Source of the DNA: Deltaproteobacteria bacterium
Lineage (GTDB): Bacteria > Desulfobacterota > DSM-4660 > Desulfatiglandales > HGW-15
Assembly: GCA_020060215.1 (NCBI GenBank)
Contig: JAGVAP010000127.1
Location: forward strand, 1-64,000
DNA length: 64,000 nucleotides
Direction of reading: 5' to 3'
Part shown: positions 8,902 to 16,397 of the stretch, piece after piece
Layout of the letters: each line of letters opens with the position of its first letter
Position numbering within the stretch: the first letter of the stretch is position 1
Made by a program: the position numbers and the translations under genes
Notes under the pieces: model-generated
Database searches by the model: none
What the model saw: the letters and a program-made list of their open reading frames with translations, nothing else
What the model was told of the DNA's origin: nothing

Positions 8902-10119
8902 ATGGGTTCACGAGTGGTTGCGATCCTTGTCGCCGGTTTCTTCACGTTGTTCACCGCGTTCGCCATCCGTTACTCCTACGGGCTCCTGCTGCCGGAAATG
9001 CTTTCCTCCCTGGCGATCTCAAAGACCGAGGCCGGCGTGATCTACTCATCCTATTTTCTCACCTACACGCTTTGCTCGCCGCTGCTCGGACTCCTCGTGG
9101 ACAGGGCCGATGCCAGGTCTCTTCTCGCTTTCTTCGTGGCCCTCCTCAGCCTGGGGGCGTGTCTGATGTCCTTTTCCACGACGGTCCTGCAGGCCAGCCT
9201 CTTCTTCGCCCTGGCAGGGCTCGGCCACTCCGCGTGCTGGGCCCCGGTGGTCACCGTGGTCATGCGTTGGGTGAGCGAGAAGAGAAGGGGCATCGCCCTC
9301 TCCATCGTCGATCTCGGAAGCGCTGTCAGCATCGCGTTCTGGAGCCTCATGATCCCTTGGATCATCGGTCCCGTCGGCTGGAGAACGGTATGGGTCATCC
9401 TGGGCCTCTCTGGGTTTGCGGCCGCGGCCATGAATTTCATCATGATCAGGAGCCATCCTCCTGCGGGGCCCGGTCACCCGGGGTCCAAGGCGGCGCAGGA
9501 GGTCAAGGCTTCGGTCGGGGCCGCCTACACGACGATCCTGCGGGACAGGAGATTTTATCTGATCGGCTTCTCCTACCTGCTCATCAGCTTTTCCATTCTT
9601 ATCCCTCTCGCATTCTTGCCCGTCTACGCCACCAGCGAATTGAAAATTTCCTACCAGTCGGCCGCCGGTCTCATTGCAGTCATAGGGGTGGCTGGCTCCG
9701 GCGGCAAATTGATTCTGGGGCATGTCTCGGACCGAGTCGGGAGGATCATCGTGATGATGCTCTGCGGAGTCCTGATTACCGCAGGGGCCTCGGGGCTCGC
9801 CTATGCCCAAGGGTTCGGGTGGTTGATCCTTTTTACGACCCTGTTCGGAATAGGCTATGGGACCATCTGGCCGGTGTATGCAGCCTCTGCCCGGGATCTG
9901 TTTTCAAGAGAGTATGCCGGAAGCATTGTCGGCCTGTGGACGCTGTTTCACGGGCTGGGCTCCGTACTGGCCCCTGTCCTTGCCGGCTGGACGGTGGATG
10001 CGACAGGCACGTATTTCTGGGCTTTCGTCCTGGCCATGGCTGGCTCCACCCTATCGTTCCTGCTGTTGTTCCCGGTATACCGTCCGGCGTCGCCTGCAAC
10101 CGAACGGGCGGGTTTGTGA
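8902..10119 (+). CDS. MFS transporter, monocarboxylate/oxalate-formate-like
   Basis: 405 residues with 12 hydrophobic segments. The N-terminus (FTAFAIRYSYGLLLPEML), the loop GLLVDRADAR between helices 2 and 3, and the central loop before TILRDRRFYLIGFSYLL fit MFS carriers of the OFA/monocarboxylate group. It follows the response regulator by 93 bases in the same direction and probably belongs to the organic-acid cluster, possibly as a second uptake or export route. Substrate inferred only from context. Confidence 0.82.
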   Translation: MGSRVVAILVAGFFTLFTAFAIRYSYGLLLPEMLSSLAISKTEAGVIYSSYFLTYTLCSPLLGLLVDRADARSLLAFFVALLSLGACLMSFSTTVLQASLFFALAGLGHSACWAPVVTVVMRWVSEKRRGIALSIVDLGSAVSIAFWSLMIPWIIGPVGWRTVWVILGLSGFAAAAMNFIMIRSHPPAGPGHPGSKAAQEVKASVGAAYTTILRDRRFYLIGFSYLLISFSILIPLAFLPVYATSELKISYQSAAGLIAVIGVAGSGGKLILGHVSDRVGRIIVMMLCGVLITAGASGLAYAQGFGWLILFTTLFGIGYGTIWPVYAASARDLFSREYAGSIVGLWTLFHGLGSVLAPVLAGWTVDATGTYFWAFVLAMAGSTLSFLLLFPVYRPASPATERAGL

Positions 10120-10494
10120 GCCCTCGTAGGAAAATTCGAAATGGATGCAAGATTCAGGATACCGGATCCAGGTTAAAGACAGTTCTACACCATGGGTCTT
10201 GTTCTTTCTTTCGTCCCGGATCCTGCATCTTGGATCGTGGATCCGTCGGATCGGCCCGAGGACCGGCTCCGAAGTCTCTCCACTTGAAGATCCGGTCTCC
10301 TTGTCGATGCTCGATACTGGCCTTCGAATGTAATTTTCGACGTTCATCGGTTCAATTTCTCGTCCCGCGTCCCTTCACTTCGGCCGTCTTCGTCCCTCCC
10401 TCCATCGCTCTTTGACTTCAAGGGATTGCGATATAGCTTTTCTGGTAAGGTGCCTGTCCTAGGTCTCCGACCAAACTACGAACAAGGAAGAACC
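10120..10494. other. Intergenic with dispersed GGATCC-rich repeat
   Basis: No gene. Around 10,219-10,247 lies a sequence closely matching one near 20,560-20,588 (shared core TCCTGCATCT, GGATC, TGGATCCGTCG), a dispersed repeat of the genome. The right end is AT-richer and probably carries the amidoligase promoter. Confidence 0.45.
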
Positions 10495-11490
10495 ATGAAA
10501 TTCCAAGATCCTCCCGTGATCCTGAACGCCGAGGGAAAAACGCGGGCAGTCGGCTTCGAGCTGGAGTTCGCCGGCCTCTCTCTCGACCGGGCAGCTGCCC
10601 TCATTGCCGAGCTCTTCGGCGGCAAGGTGGAGAAGCGGAAGAACCCGATCATCATGATCTCAGGCACGCGGCTTGGCGATTTTTCCGTCGAGATCGACTC
10701 CCGATACATCAAGGACGAGAAATACCGGGAGGTCTTGCGCGGTCTGGGGATAGAAATCAAGAGCCGGGCTGCAAGAGATATCGTGGAAGAGCTTCTCGTG
10801 GGCGCCGCCTCCTGGTTCGTGCCCACGGAGGTGATCTGTCCCCCCGTTCCCCTCGGCCAGCTCGAATCCATCGAGAACCTGCGTGAAGCGTTGAAGTCGG
10901 CGGGGGCCAAAGGGTCGAAGGCCTCGATGCTCTATGCATTCGGCATGCAGATCAACACCGAGGTGCCCCGTTCTGACGCCGGGACCCTCCTGCAGTACCT
11001 GCGGGCCTTCTTTCTGCTCTACGACTGGCTGGAAGGGGAGCTGGAGATCGATCTGACCCGGCGGCTTCTCCCCTTTATCAACCCCTTTCCCTATTCCTAT
11101 ATCCAACAGGTCCTGGAGCCGGGCTATGCGCCCGATCTGGAGAGGCTCGTCGACGATTATCTCCAGCACAATCCTAGCCGAAACAGGCCCCTCGACATGC
11201 TGCCGCTCTTTGCCTTTCTGAATGAAGGGAAAGTCATGAGCAGCGCGGAAGAGCCCTTTCTGATCAAGAAGAGGCCGGCTTTCCATTACCGTCTGCCCAG
11301 TTGCCTGATCGATGATCCTGACTGGAATCTTGCCCGGGAGTGGAACTACTGGGTAGAAGTGGAGAAGCTCTCGGCATCACCGGACAGAATACAGGAGATG
11401 AGTCGAGCTTACCTGGAGATGAAGGGACCGCACCGCGGTTCCTTTCCCAGGGAATGGCGGGAAAGAGTCGGCCGATGGCTTCACGGATGA
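10495..11490 (+). CDS. Amidoligase (Amidoligase_2, glutamine-synthetase-like fold)
   Basis: 331 residues from ATG 10495. The N-terminal VGFELEFAGLSLDRAAALIAE, the beta-strand pair FSVEIDSRYIKDEKY and the segment TEVICPPVPLGQLESIENLR are the conserved acidic and substrate-binding motifs of the Amidoligase_2 family (ATP-dependent amide-bond ligases related to glutamine synthetase). The mid-region LYAFGMQINTEVP supplies further conserved residues. Its stop overlaps the next gene's ATG (ATGA), so it is coupled to a class I glutaminase-like enzyme. Such pairs have been predicted to make gamma-glutamyl-type conjugates or modify peptides. The product here is unknown. Confidence 0.8.
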   Translation: MKFQDPPVILNAEGKTRAVGFELEFAGLSLDRAAALIAELFGGKVEKRKNPIIMISGTRLGDFSVEIDSRYIKDEKYREVLRGLGIEIKSRAARDIVEELLVGAASWFVPTEVICPPVPLGQLESIENLREALKSAGAKGSKASMLYAFGMQINTEVPRSDAGTLLQYLRAFFLLYDWLEGELEIDLTRRLLPFINPFPYSYIQQVLEPGYAPDLERLVDDYLQHNPSRNRPLDMLPLFAFLNEGKVMSSAEEPFLIKKRPAFHYRLPSCLIDDPDWNLAREWNYWVEVEKLSASPDRIQEMSRAYLEMKGPHRGSFPREWRERVGRWLHG

Positions 11491-12263
11491 GAGCAAGACC
11501 GCTCATTGGGGTAAGCGGGCCGGATCAGGGAGGCTTTATCGCCTGGGCCTTCACGTGGTATGCGGTCAAGCTGGCAGGGGGCAGGGCCTGTCGCCTGAGG
11601 CCCCGGAAGGGGCCTCCGAGAAAACCGCTGGACGGCCTCATTATAGGAGGAGGGGCCGACATCGATCCTTCCCGATATGGGGAAGAGAGAATGGAGGAGT
11701 TCCTGCACCAAACCCGCGATGAGAAAACCCTCGGGCGCAAGGCCTTCGCGGTCATCTTCTATCCCTTCCTTTTTTTCGTGCGCAAGCTCTTCAGCGTGAA
11801 GGAGGGGCATGGCGTCGACTCCCGAAGGGATGTCTACGAGTTCGAGCTCATGGAAACCGCTTGGCGGCAACAGAAGCCAGTCCTTGGCATCTGCCGGGGA
11901 GCGCAGCTCCTGAATGTCTTCCTGGGAGGCACCCTTTTTCAGGACATCGGTGACTTCTACCGGGAAGTGCCAAACAGGAATACGATCCTGCCGCGCAAGA
12001 GGGTGACGATCGAACCCGACAGTCGACTGGCGGCGATCCTGGGCAGATCCAGGGTCCGGGTGAATGCGCTCCATCACCAGGCCGTCCGCATGCTTGGCCA
12101 ATCGCTCCGCCCTGTGGCCCGTGAACCCAACGGCATCATCCAGGCGATCGAACACGAGGAGCACCGGTTCCTCATCGGCCTGCAATGGCACCCGGAGTAC
12201 CTTCCTCATCTTTCGGTGCAGAAGAGGATTTTCCAGGCGCTGGTTCAGGCGAGCAGGCGCTAG
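11487..12263 (+). CDS. Class I glutamine amidotransferase-like hydrolase (peptidase C26, PuuD-like)
   Basis: 258 residues. ATG 11487 overlaps the amidoligase stop. The nucleophile is C136 in GICRGAQLLNV, and the His/Glu pair is in IGLQWHPEY near the C-terminus; IIGGGADIDPSRYG matches gamma-glutamyl hydrolases such as PuuD. Known family role: hydrolysis of gamma-glutamyl amide bonds. Residues about 85-108 form an unusual hydrophobic insertion (AVIFYPFLFFVRKLF) that could anchor it to the membrane or bind a lipidic substrate. Probable function: hydrolysing or editing the amide made by the upstream ligase. Confidence 0.85.
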   Translation: MRARPLIGVSGPDQGGFIAWAFTWYAVKLAGGRACRLRPRKGPPRKPLDGLIIGGGADIDPSRYGEERMEEFLHQTRDEKTLGRKAFAVIFYPFLFFVRKLFSVKEGHGVDSRRDVYEFELMETAWRQQKPVLGICRGAQLLNVFLGGTLFQDIGDFYREVPNRNTILPRKRVTIEPDSRLAAILGRSRVRVNALHHQAVRMLGQSLRPVAREPNGIIQAIEHEEHRFLIGLQWHPEYLPHLSVQKRIFQALVQASRR

Positions 12264-12278
12264 CCGAAGGTCAGGTCG

Positions 12279-12584
12279 TCAATGAGATCTCAGGAGGAGA
12301 CAGACGATCAGAGCAGAGACCAGGATTACCCCTCCCAGGAAGACCAGGACCTCCGTCGAGCCCATCATGTCGAAGAGGGCCCTCATGTCACGAACGGCAT
12401 GGCCTGTCCTCTCCGGCAGCAACTGGAAGGCATGATAGTATCCGACCAGGCCCAGGATCCCCGAGGCGAAGATCTCTTTGTGGAGTTTGAGCATCAGCAG
12501 GAAGAGCAGGCCAAGCCCGATCAGGACCCAGCGGTTCTGCAGATATGCCAGGTAGAAGGAGATATCGATTTCAGCCGGCCTCAT
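12279..12584 (-). CDS. Small membrane protein, unknown
   Basis: 101 residues if started at 12584 (GGAGG six bases upstream). A longer form from 12674 (131 aa) overlaps the preceding gene's stop by ATGA and is a real alternative, although its extra 30 residues look soluble and cover a strong inverted repeat. Three hydrophobic helices are visible: RWVLIGLGLLFLLMLKL, SGILGLVGYYHAFQLL and EVLVFLGGVILVSALIVCLL. No family recognised. It is tail-to-tail with the glutaminase-like gene. Confidence 0.55.
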   Translation of the reverse strand: MRPAEIDISFYLAYLQNRWVLIGLGLLFLLMLKLHKEIFASGILGLVGYYHAFQLLPERTGHAVRDMRALFDMMGSTEVLVFLGGVILVSALIVCLLLRSH

Positions 12585-12600
12585 CGTGACCCTCCGGTCT

Positions 12601-12640
12601 GGGTAAAAAACGGCGGCTTCAGTTTGAGTGTTTTTTACCC
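12601..12640. repeat. Perfect 11-bp inverted repeat, regulatory candidate
   Basis: GGGTAAAAAAC (12601-12611) and GTTTTTTACCC (12630-12640) form a perfect stem with an 18-base loop, just 5' of the preferred start of the small membrane protein. On the minus transcript it could act as an attenuator or occlude translation; as DNA it could be an operator. Both arms carry A/T runs, so a bidirectional terminator is also possible. Confidence 0.5.
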
Positions 12641-12670
12641 CAAGGTCACATGGTTTGTCGAACGGAAAAT

Positions 12671-12823
12671 TCATGCACGCCTCTCCCCTTCTTCATTCCG
12701 GTCGGGTGCGCCGGGGTCGGTGTCCAGATAATGTGTATTGCTACCCTCACATCCCCCTGAAAACAGGGTGCTGGTGAAAACGAGTACGATCAGGATAATG
12801 ACCGGGATGATTACGGTATACAT
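12671..12823 (-). CDS. 50-residue single-pass membrane peptide
   Basis: ATG at 12823 follows GAAAGGAGCAGATC, a strong ribosome binding site. The product begins MYTVIIPVIILIVLVFTSTL, a membrane helix, and continues with a short polar tail containing one Cys (SGGCEG) and an acidic/basic end. Its TGA overlaps the ATG at 12674 of the downstream frame. Too short for many gene callers. Function unknown; the tight coupling suggests it works with the next small membrane protein. Confidence 0.5.
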   Translation of the reverse strand: MYTVIIPVIILIVLVFTSTLFSGGCEGSNTHYLDTDPGAPDRNEEGERRA

Positions 12824-12993
12824 GATCTGCTCCTTTCAATGCGGCGTTGCCGAAATCTTGAGCTCCTGTATGATCAACTTTCGTGCCAATGCGGAGAATT
12901 CGGGGATTGCACAAAATCAGCCCTGATCATAAGAAGTTGGGGGCTCGGCCCAGAAGGAGGAAAAGATTACAGGCGGGAGGGGGGTGTAACAAG

Positions 12994-13030
12994 GTGACAG
13001 GCTGTCACTTCACAGGTTGTAACAGCCTGG
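12994..13030. promoter_or_regulatory. Nested dyads upstream of the small membrane operon
   Basis: GTGACAG-G-CTGTCAC (12994-13008) is a perfect 15-bp palindrome. A second inverted pair, CAGGCTGT/ACAGCCTG (12998-13005 and 13023-13030), overlaps it. The segment lies upstream of the minus-strand gene starting at 12823 and is a candidate operator. The regulator is unknown. Confidence 0.35.
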
Positions 13031-13109
13031 TGCAAAGACAAGTCCTGCCGGCCGGCTCACGTCAGGAGGACGGTGCCGAACAGGAACCGTTGAACTGGGA
13101 AGAGGAGTA

Positions 13110-13277
13110 TCAGTGGGCCAGGAAGGCAATCAGGCCGTGGACCGCGGCCACGACCACCAGGAGCACTCCCGACTTTCGATGAACGCCGAGCCTGACCTTG
13201 ATCCAGCGCTTCCCTGTAGACAGTTGAAACAGCAGCAGCAGAAAGTTCGCAATTCCCAGCAGAAGGATGATGTTCAC
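13110..13277 (-). CDS. Two-helix mini membrane protein with HxxxxxxxxxxxxxH spacing
   Basis: 55 residues from a GTG at 13277 (AAGGAG upstream). The first helix is VNIILLLGIANFLLLLFQL, followed by a basic loop KRWIKVRLG and a second helix VHRKSGVLLVVVAAVHGLIAF. The second helix carries two His residues 14 positions apart, the spacing seen in heme-b-binding helices of ferric-reductase-like membrane proteins. It lies 22 bases after the exported superoxide-reductase-like gene, so the two probably form an operon. Heme binding is inference; one such helix alone would need to dimerise. Confidence 0.5.
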   Translation of the reverse strand: MNIILLLGIANFLLLLFQLSTGKRWIKVRLGVHRKSGVLLVVVAAVHGLIAFLAH

Positions 13278-13299
13278 CGGCGATCGTCTCCTTCCCGGC

Positions 13300-13692
13300 T
13301 CATCTTGGAGGGGTAGGGATGGTGATGGTCTTCTTGGCGGGCCCTTTGCTGCCATGAAGGTTGCAGTTGGCCTCGGCCTCCACCTCGGAGGTTTCTCGGA
13401 TGGGGAATCGGACCTCCTTGGTGAACTTCGCCCCCTCGGGGAGATGATTCATGGAATACTCCCAGGACCTGATTTCCTCGCCATTGACTTTGACGCGGAG
13501 CCAGTTCGTGTGATGAAGGAAGCTGTTGGCGCTGTGGGTCACGTGGACCCTGAGCACGACCTCCGATCCTTTGACCGCCTGATCGGCTCCCTCCAGGACG
13601 ACACTCGATTTGTCGGCCAGGGCCGCCGGTGCAAAGAGTGCGAAGGGCAGCAGCAAGACCGCGACAAACATCCCCATCCTCATCTTCACCAT
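13300..13692 (-). CDS. Exported superoxide-reductase-like (desulfoferrodoxin C-domain) protein
   Basis: 130 residues with a clear signal peptide (to about residue 27, APAALA). The mature part aligns by eye with the neelaredoxin/SOR iron-site fold: HSANSFLHHTNW (H53, H60/H61) matches HPMxxxHxxxW, and ANCNLHGSKG (C110, H113) matches the CNxHG ligand loop. The N-terminal EKHxP histidine of classical SOR is not present, so one Fe ligand appears missing. SORs reduce superoxide to peroxide in anaerobes; a periplasmic location is unusual. The partner downstream is the two-histidine mini membrane protein. Confidence 0.7.
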   Translation of the reverse strand: MVKMRMGMFVAVLLLPFALFAPAALADKSSVVLEGADQAVKGSEVVLRVHVTHSANSFLHHTNWLRVKVNGEEIRSWEYSMNHLPEGAKFTKEVRFPIRETSEVEAEANCNLHGSKGPAKKTITIPTPPR

Positions 13693-13807
13693 CTCTTTCC
13701 TCCTCCGTCTGAATCCGTCTAGGGGATTCTCGAACCAGAGGTTGCGAAGGCGACCCCAGGAAAACTCGCCCTACCGGTTCTTCACTTTCGCGGCCTAGGG
13801 AGGGTAC

Positions 13808-14113
13808 CTATTTCCTGAACACGCTGAAGAGCCTGTCGAGTGAGCTCTTCTCCAGGCGGCAGGTGCTCTCGAACTCCCCTGCATCCAGGAACACCCCTTC
13901 ACACTCGGAACACTTGTCTATTTTGATGCCCCTGTAGTCGATCTCGATCAGCTCCATCCCGCACTTCGGGCACCGCATGAAGTGGAGCTCTTTGAGCCTC
14001 TGCTTTTCCTCTGCCGCAAGCTTCAGGTGTTTCTCATGCTCCAGTTTCTTCTTTTTCTCGAACTCCAGTCTCGCAAAGTATTCTTCTTCCTTCTCGCTCG
14101 GCTTATCCGGCAT
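13808..14113 (-). CDS. zf-TFIIB zinc-ribbon protein
   Basis: 101 residues; ribosome binding site GGAGG before ATG 14113. An N-terminal charged helix (about 5-45, rich in E/K) leads to the zinc ribbon RCPKCGMELIEIDYRGIKID followed by CSECEGVFLDAGE. These two CxxC pairs define the zf-TFIIB (PF13453) family. The partner and role of these small proteins are not known. A single gene, oriented like its neighbours. Confidence 0.8.
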   Translation of the reverse strand: MPDKPSEKEEEYFARLEFEKKKKLEHEKHLKLAAEEKQRLKELHFMRCPKCGMELIEIDYRGIKIDKCSECEGVFLDAGEFESTCRLEKSSLDRLFSVFRK

Positions 14114-14401
14114 GTTCGCCTCCTTTTCGGATGTTCTGTGGTTCGGGTATGAGAGCCCGCTGGAAGGGGTTCATGTCGTTCTAATATAGGGTACGCACCC
14201 CTGCTGTCAAGGGGGACGAAATCCGGAGCCACATCATACAAGGTGCAGGATTCAGGGCGACTTCGGAATGGGTGTTCGCGCAAGCGCTCAGGCCGAGAGG
14301 AGCCGGATCACGGCCCCCCCGGCGATAGCGACCACGATGGTGGCGGGGAGCCCGGAGCGGAGACATTCCTTGAAGCCGAGGGAACACTCCCTCTCGGCGG
14401 T

Positions 14402-15409
14402 CTATCTCTTCCTGGCCTTGAGCAGTTCGTCCTGCCGGGCCTGCAGCTTGTCGGTCCAGAGGCCTTTCTCCCTATAGAACCTGATGGCCCCGGGGTGATA
14501 GGGAGCAGTAGTCTGCTCGCCCACGAACCGCTCCTTCACCCAATCCTTCAACTGGGGATGGTGGGGGGCAAGCTCCGCGTCGTGCTCCCAGACGGCCTTG
14601 ACGATCTGATAGGCCGTATCCTCCGGCAGGTCGGGCCTGGATGCGAGATTGAAGTTGCGCGTCACCAGGACGGTGTCCTTGGGGATCCCGAGGGGTCCCT
14701 TCTGGACCGTCATGGGGAAGTAGGCCTTTGAGATCCTGTGGACCGCATCCCAGTGCTTGTCTCCCGCCTCGAGGTAGAGCATGCCGTTCTTTGCCGCGGC
14801 CAGTTCCCGGAACACGGGCACGCCGATCCCTCCGAAGACCGCATCGGCCTTCCCCTCCATGAGCAGACGCACCGCCTCGGGGATGTCGGATGCCCTCAAG
14901 GCGATCACATCCTTTTCCGTGAGACCCCCTGCGATCAGGGATGCCCTGGAGCCCAGGTTCAGGGCCTGCTGCGTGCCGTAGTCCAGGACCACACGCTTTC
15001 CCCTGAGGGCCTGGTAGTCCTTGATCCCGGAGTCGCCCGCCACGACCGTACTCGCGGCGTTTCTCATGCCGAGCATCAGGACGCGGAGGTCATAGCCCTT
15101 CCCCCTGGTCTGTTTTTCGTAGATGCCTTTGCCTTCGTAGGCGTACCCCTGGGCGTCATTGGCGATCATGACGAGGTCCACTTCGCGTGTGGCCAGGAGG
15201 GGCAGCGTGATGATCTCACCTTGGGGAAGCACTTCCATCTTTATGCCCGCGTGCTTGCCCGCCACCTCCGCAATGGCTGCGCTGAAGACGTAAAGGAGGG
15301 ACCCGACCGCCGCAGAGCCCACCCGGAGGCTCTGGGCGGCAGAGGCGGCGGCAATGGGCGACAGGACCAACATCCCAACGAGACAACAAGCCGGAAAGAT
15401 CTTCCTCAT
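14402..15409 (-). CDS. TAXI-family TRAP transporter solute receptor
   Basis: 335 residues with a signal peptide cleaved near ASAAQ. The mature start LRVGSAAVGSLLYVFSAAIAEV, then LLATREVDLVMIANDAQGYAYEG and the DYGTQQALNL region, fit the TAXI (TRAP-associated extracytoplasmic immunogenic) receptors that bind organic acids in the periplasm. No fused DctQM permease lies beside it, which is unusual. Only a short hydrophobic remnant follows the stop codon (see findings). Confidence 0.85.
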   Translation of the reverse strand: MRKIFPACCLVGMLVLSPIAAASAAQSLRVGSAAVGSLLYVFSAAIAEVAGKHAGIKMEVLPQGEIITLPLLATREVDLVMIANDAQGYAYEGKGIYEKQTRGKGYDLRVLMLGMRNAASTVVAGDSGIKDYQALRGKRVVLDYGTQQALNLGSRASLIAGGLTEKDVIALRASDIPEAVRLLMEGKADAVFGGIGVPVFRELAAAKNGMLYLEAGDKHWDAVHRISKAYFPMTVQKGPLGIPKDTVLVTRNFNLASRPDLPEDTAYQIVKAVWEHDAELAPHHPQLKDWVKERFVGEQTTAPYHPGAIRFYREKGLWTDKLQARQDELLKARKR

Positions 15410-15594
15410 TCAGTGTGTCCTCCATTCTAAAGGGTTCAGGCACCGACTCGGGCCTCCCGCAATCGCAGGCGGCGCCGACGGGCGTGGGGGATCTTACATC
15501 ATTTTCAAAATGGGAGAAACCGTTTTCGTCCGCAGATCAGCTTCGCGGACGCTGCGCAAGAGGACCCACGATCGTACGGGGCAGCATGCGCTCG

Positions 15595-16323
15595 CTACTC
15601 GACGATGGCGTACTTCTTTCGGACAATCTCTTTTCGGAAGGCGTCGAAGTGCCACCATTCAATGGCCAGGGGATTGAAGCCTGCCTCGACCATGACTCTT
15701 CTCAGGAGGGCGCGATTTGCGACCTGGCCGGGGGTGAGCTTTTTTTCCGCGAGGAATTTCTCCTCAAACCGGGGCTGGGAGAGGATGCCGAAATGGTCCA
15801 TGGGGGTCCCCATGTCGAGCCTCTCCCCCTTCCCGTCGACAATCGTGACGTCGACTGCGCAGCCATGGTTATGCATGGAGCCGCGACGGGGGTCGGCCAC
15901 GTAATTCTGCATGTCCGTGCCCTTGAGGGCTTCCCACATCTTCCATTGAACATGCCTCGGCCGGAGTGCGTCCGCCAGGAGGATGGTGAGATCAGGACGG
16001 ATCCTTTTCAGGCTTCTGCTGGCCGTGGCGAGCATTTCGGCGGCTTCTCTTCGCAGGTAGCCCTTTTTCAACTCGCCATAGAGGTTCACCCCGGTAAAGT
16101 TGGCCGTGCAGGCGTACTTCAGCTCGACCTTGATGGTCGGGTCGAGGTCCTGCACGTCCACAAAGCCCATGGCGACAAGCTTCCTTTCAAAGTCGCTGAG
16201 CGGCAGGTCGCCTCCTGCCGCAGGGGCTCCGCATGCCGTAAACGTGCGCAGGAGGCACAGCGCACAGAGGCAGCCTGCAAGAAAGATCATTCTGGTAAGA
16301 GCCATTCCCCCCTCTCCCACCAT
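15595..16323 (-). CDS. D-Ala-D-Ala dipeptidase (VanX/DdpX-like, peptidase M15D)
   Basis: 242 residues from ATG 16323 (GAGGA seven bases upstream; 16305 is also possible). A signal or lipoprotein-like N-terminus (IFLAGCLCALCLL) is followed by VELKYACTANFTGVNLYG and the zinc motifs GSMHNHGCAVDVT and IEWWHFD, which carry the catalytic His, Asp and Glu of M15D enzymes. Known activity: hydrolysis of D-alanyl-D-alanine. The export signal suggests periplasmic peptidoglycan or dipeptide turnover rather than vancomycin resistance; no VanHA genes are nearby. Confidence 0.88.
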   Translation of the reverse strand: MVGEGGMALTRMIFLAGCLCALCLLRTFTACGAPAAGGDLPLSDFERKLVAMGFVDVQDLDPTIKVELKYACTANFTGVNLYGELKKGYLRREAAEMLATASRSLKRIRPDLTILLADALRPRHVQWKMWEALKGTDMQNYVADPRRGSMHNHGCAVDVTIVDGKGERLDMGTPMDHFGILSQPRFEEKFLAEKKLTPGQVANRALLRRVMVEAGFNPLAIEWWHFDAFRKEIVRKKYAIVE

Positions 16324-16397
16324 CGGGAAATCCTCGATTCCCGACGGGCCCTGCTGCCCCCATTGTTAAATGGAAAAGCCGCTCGCGTCAACCGGGA

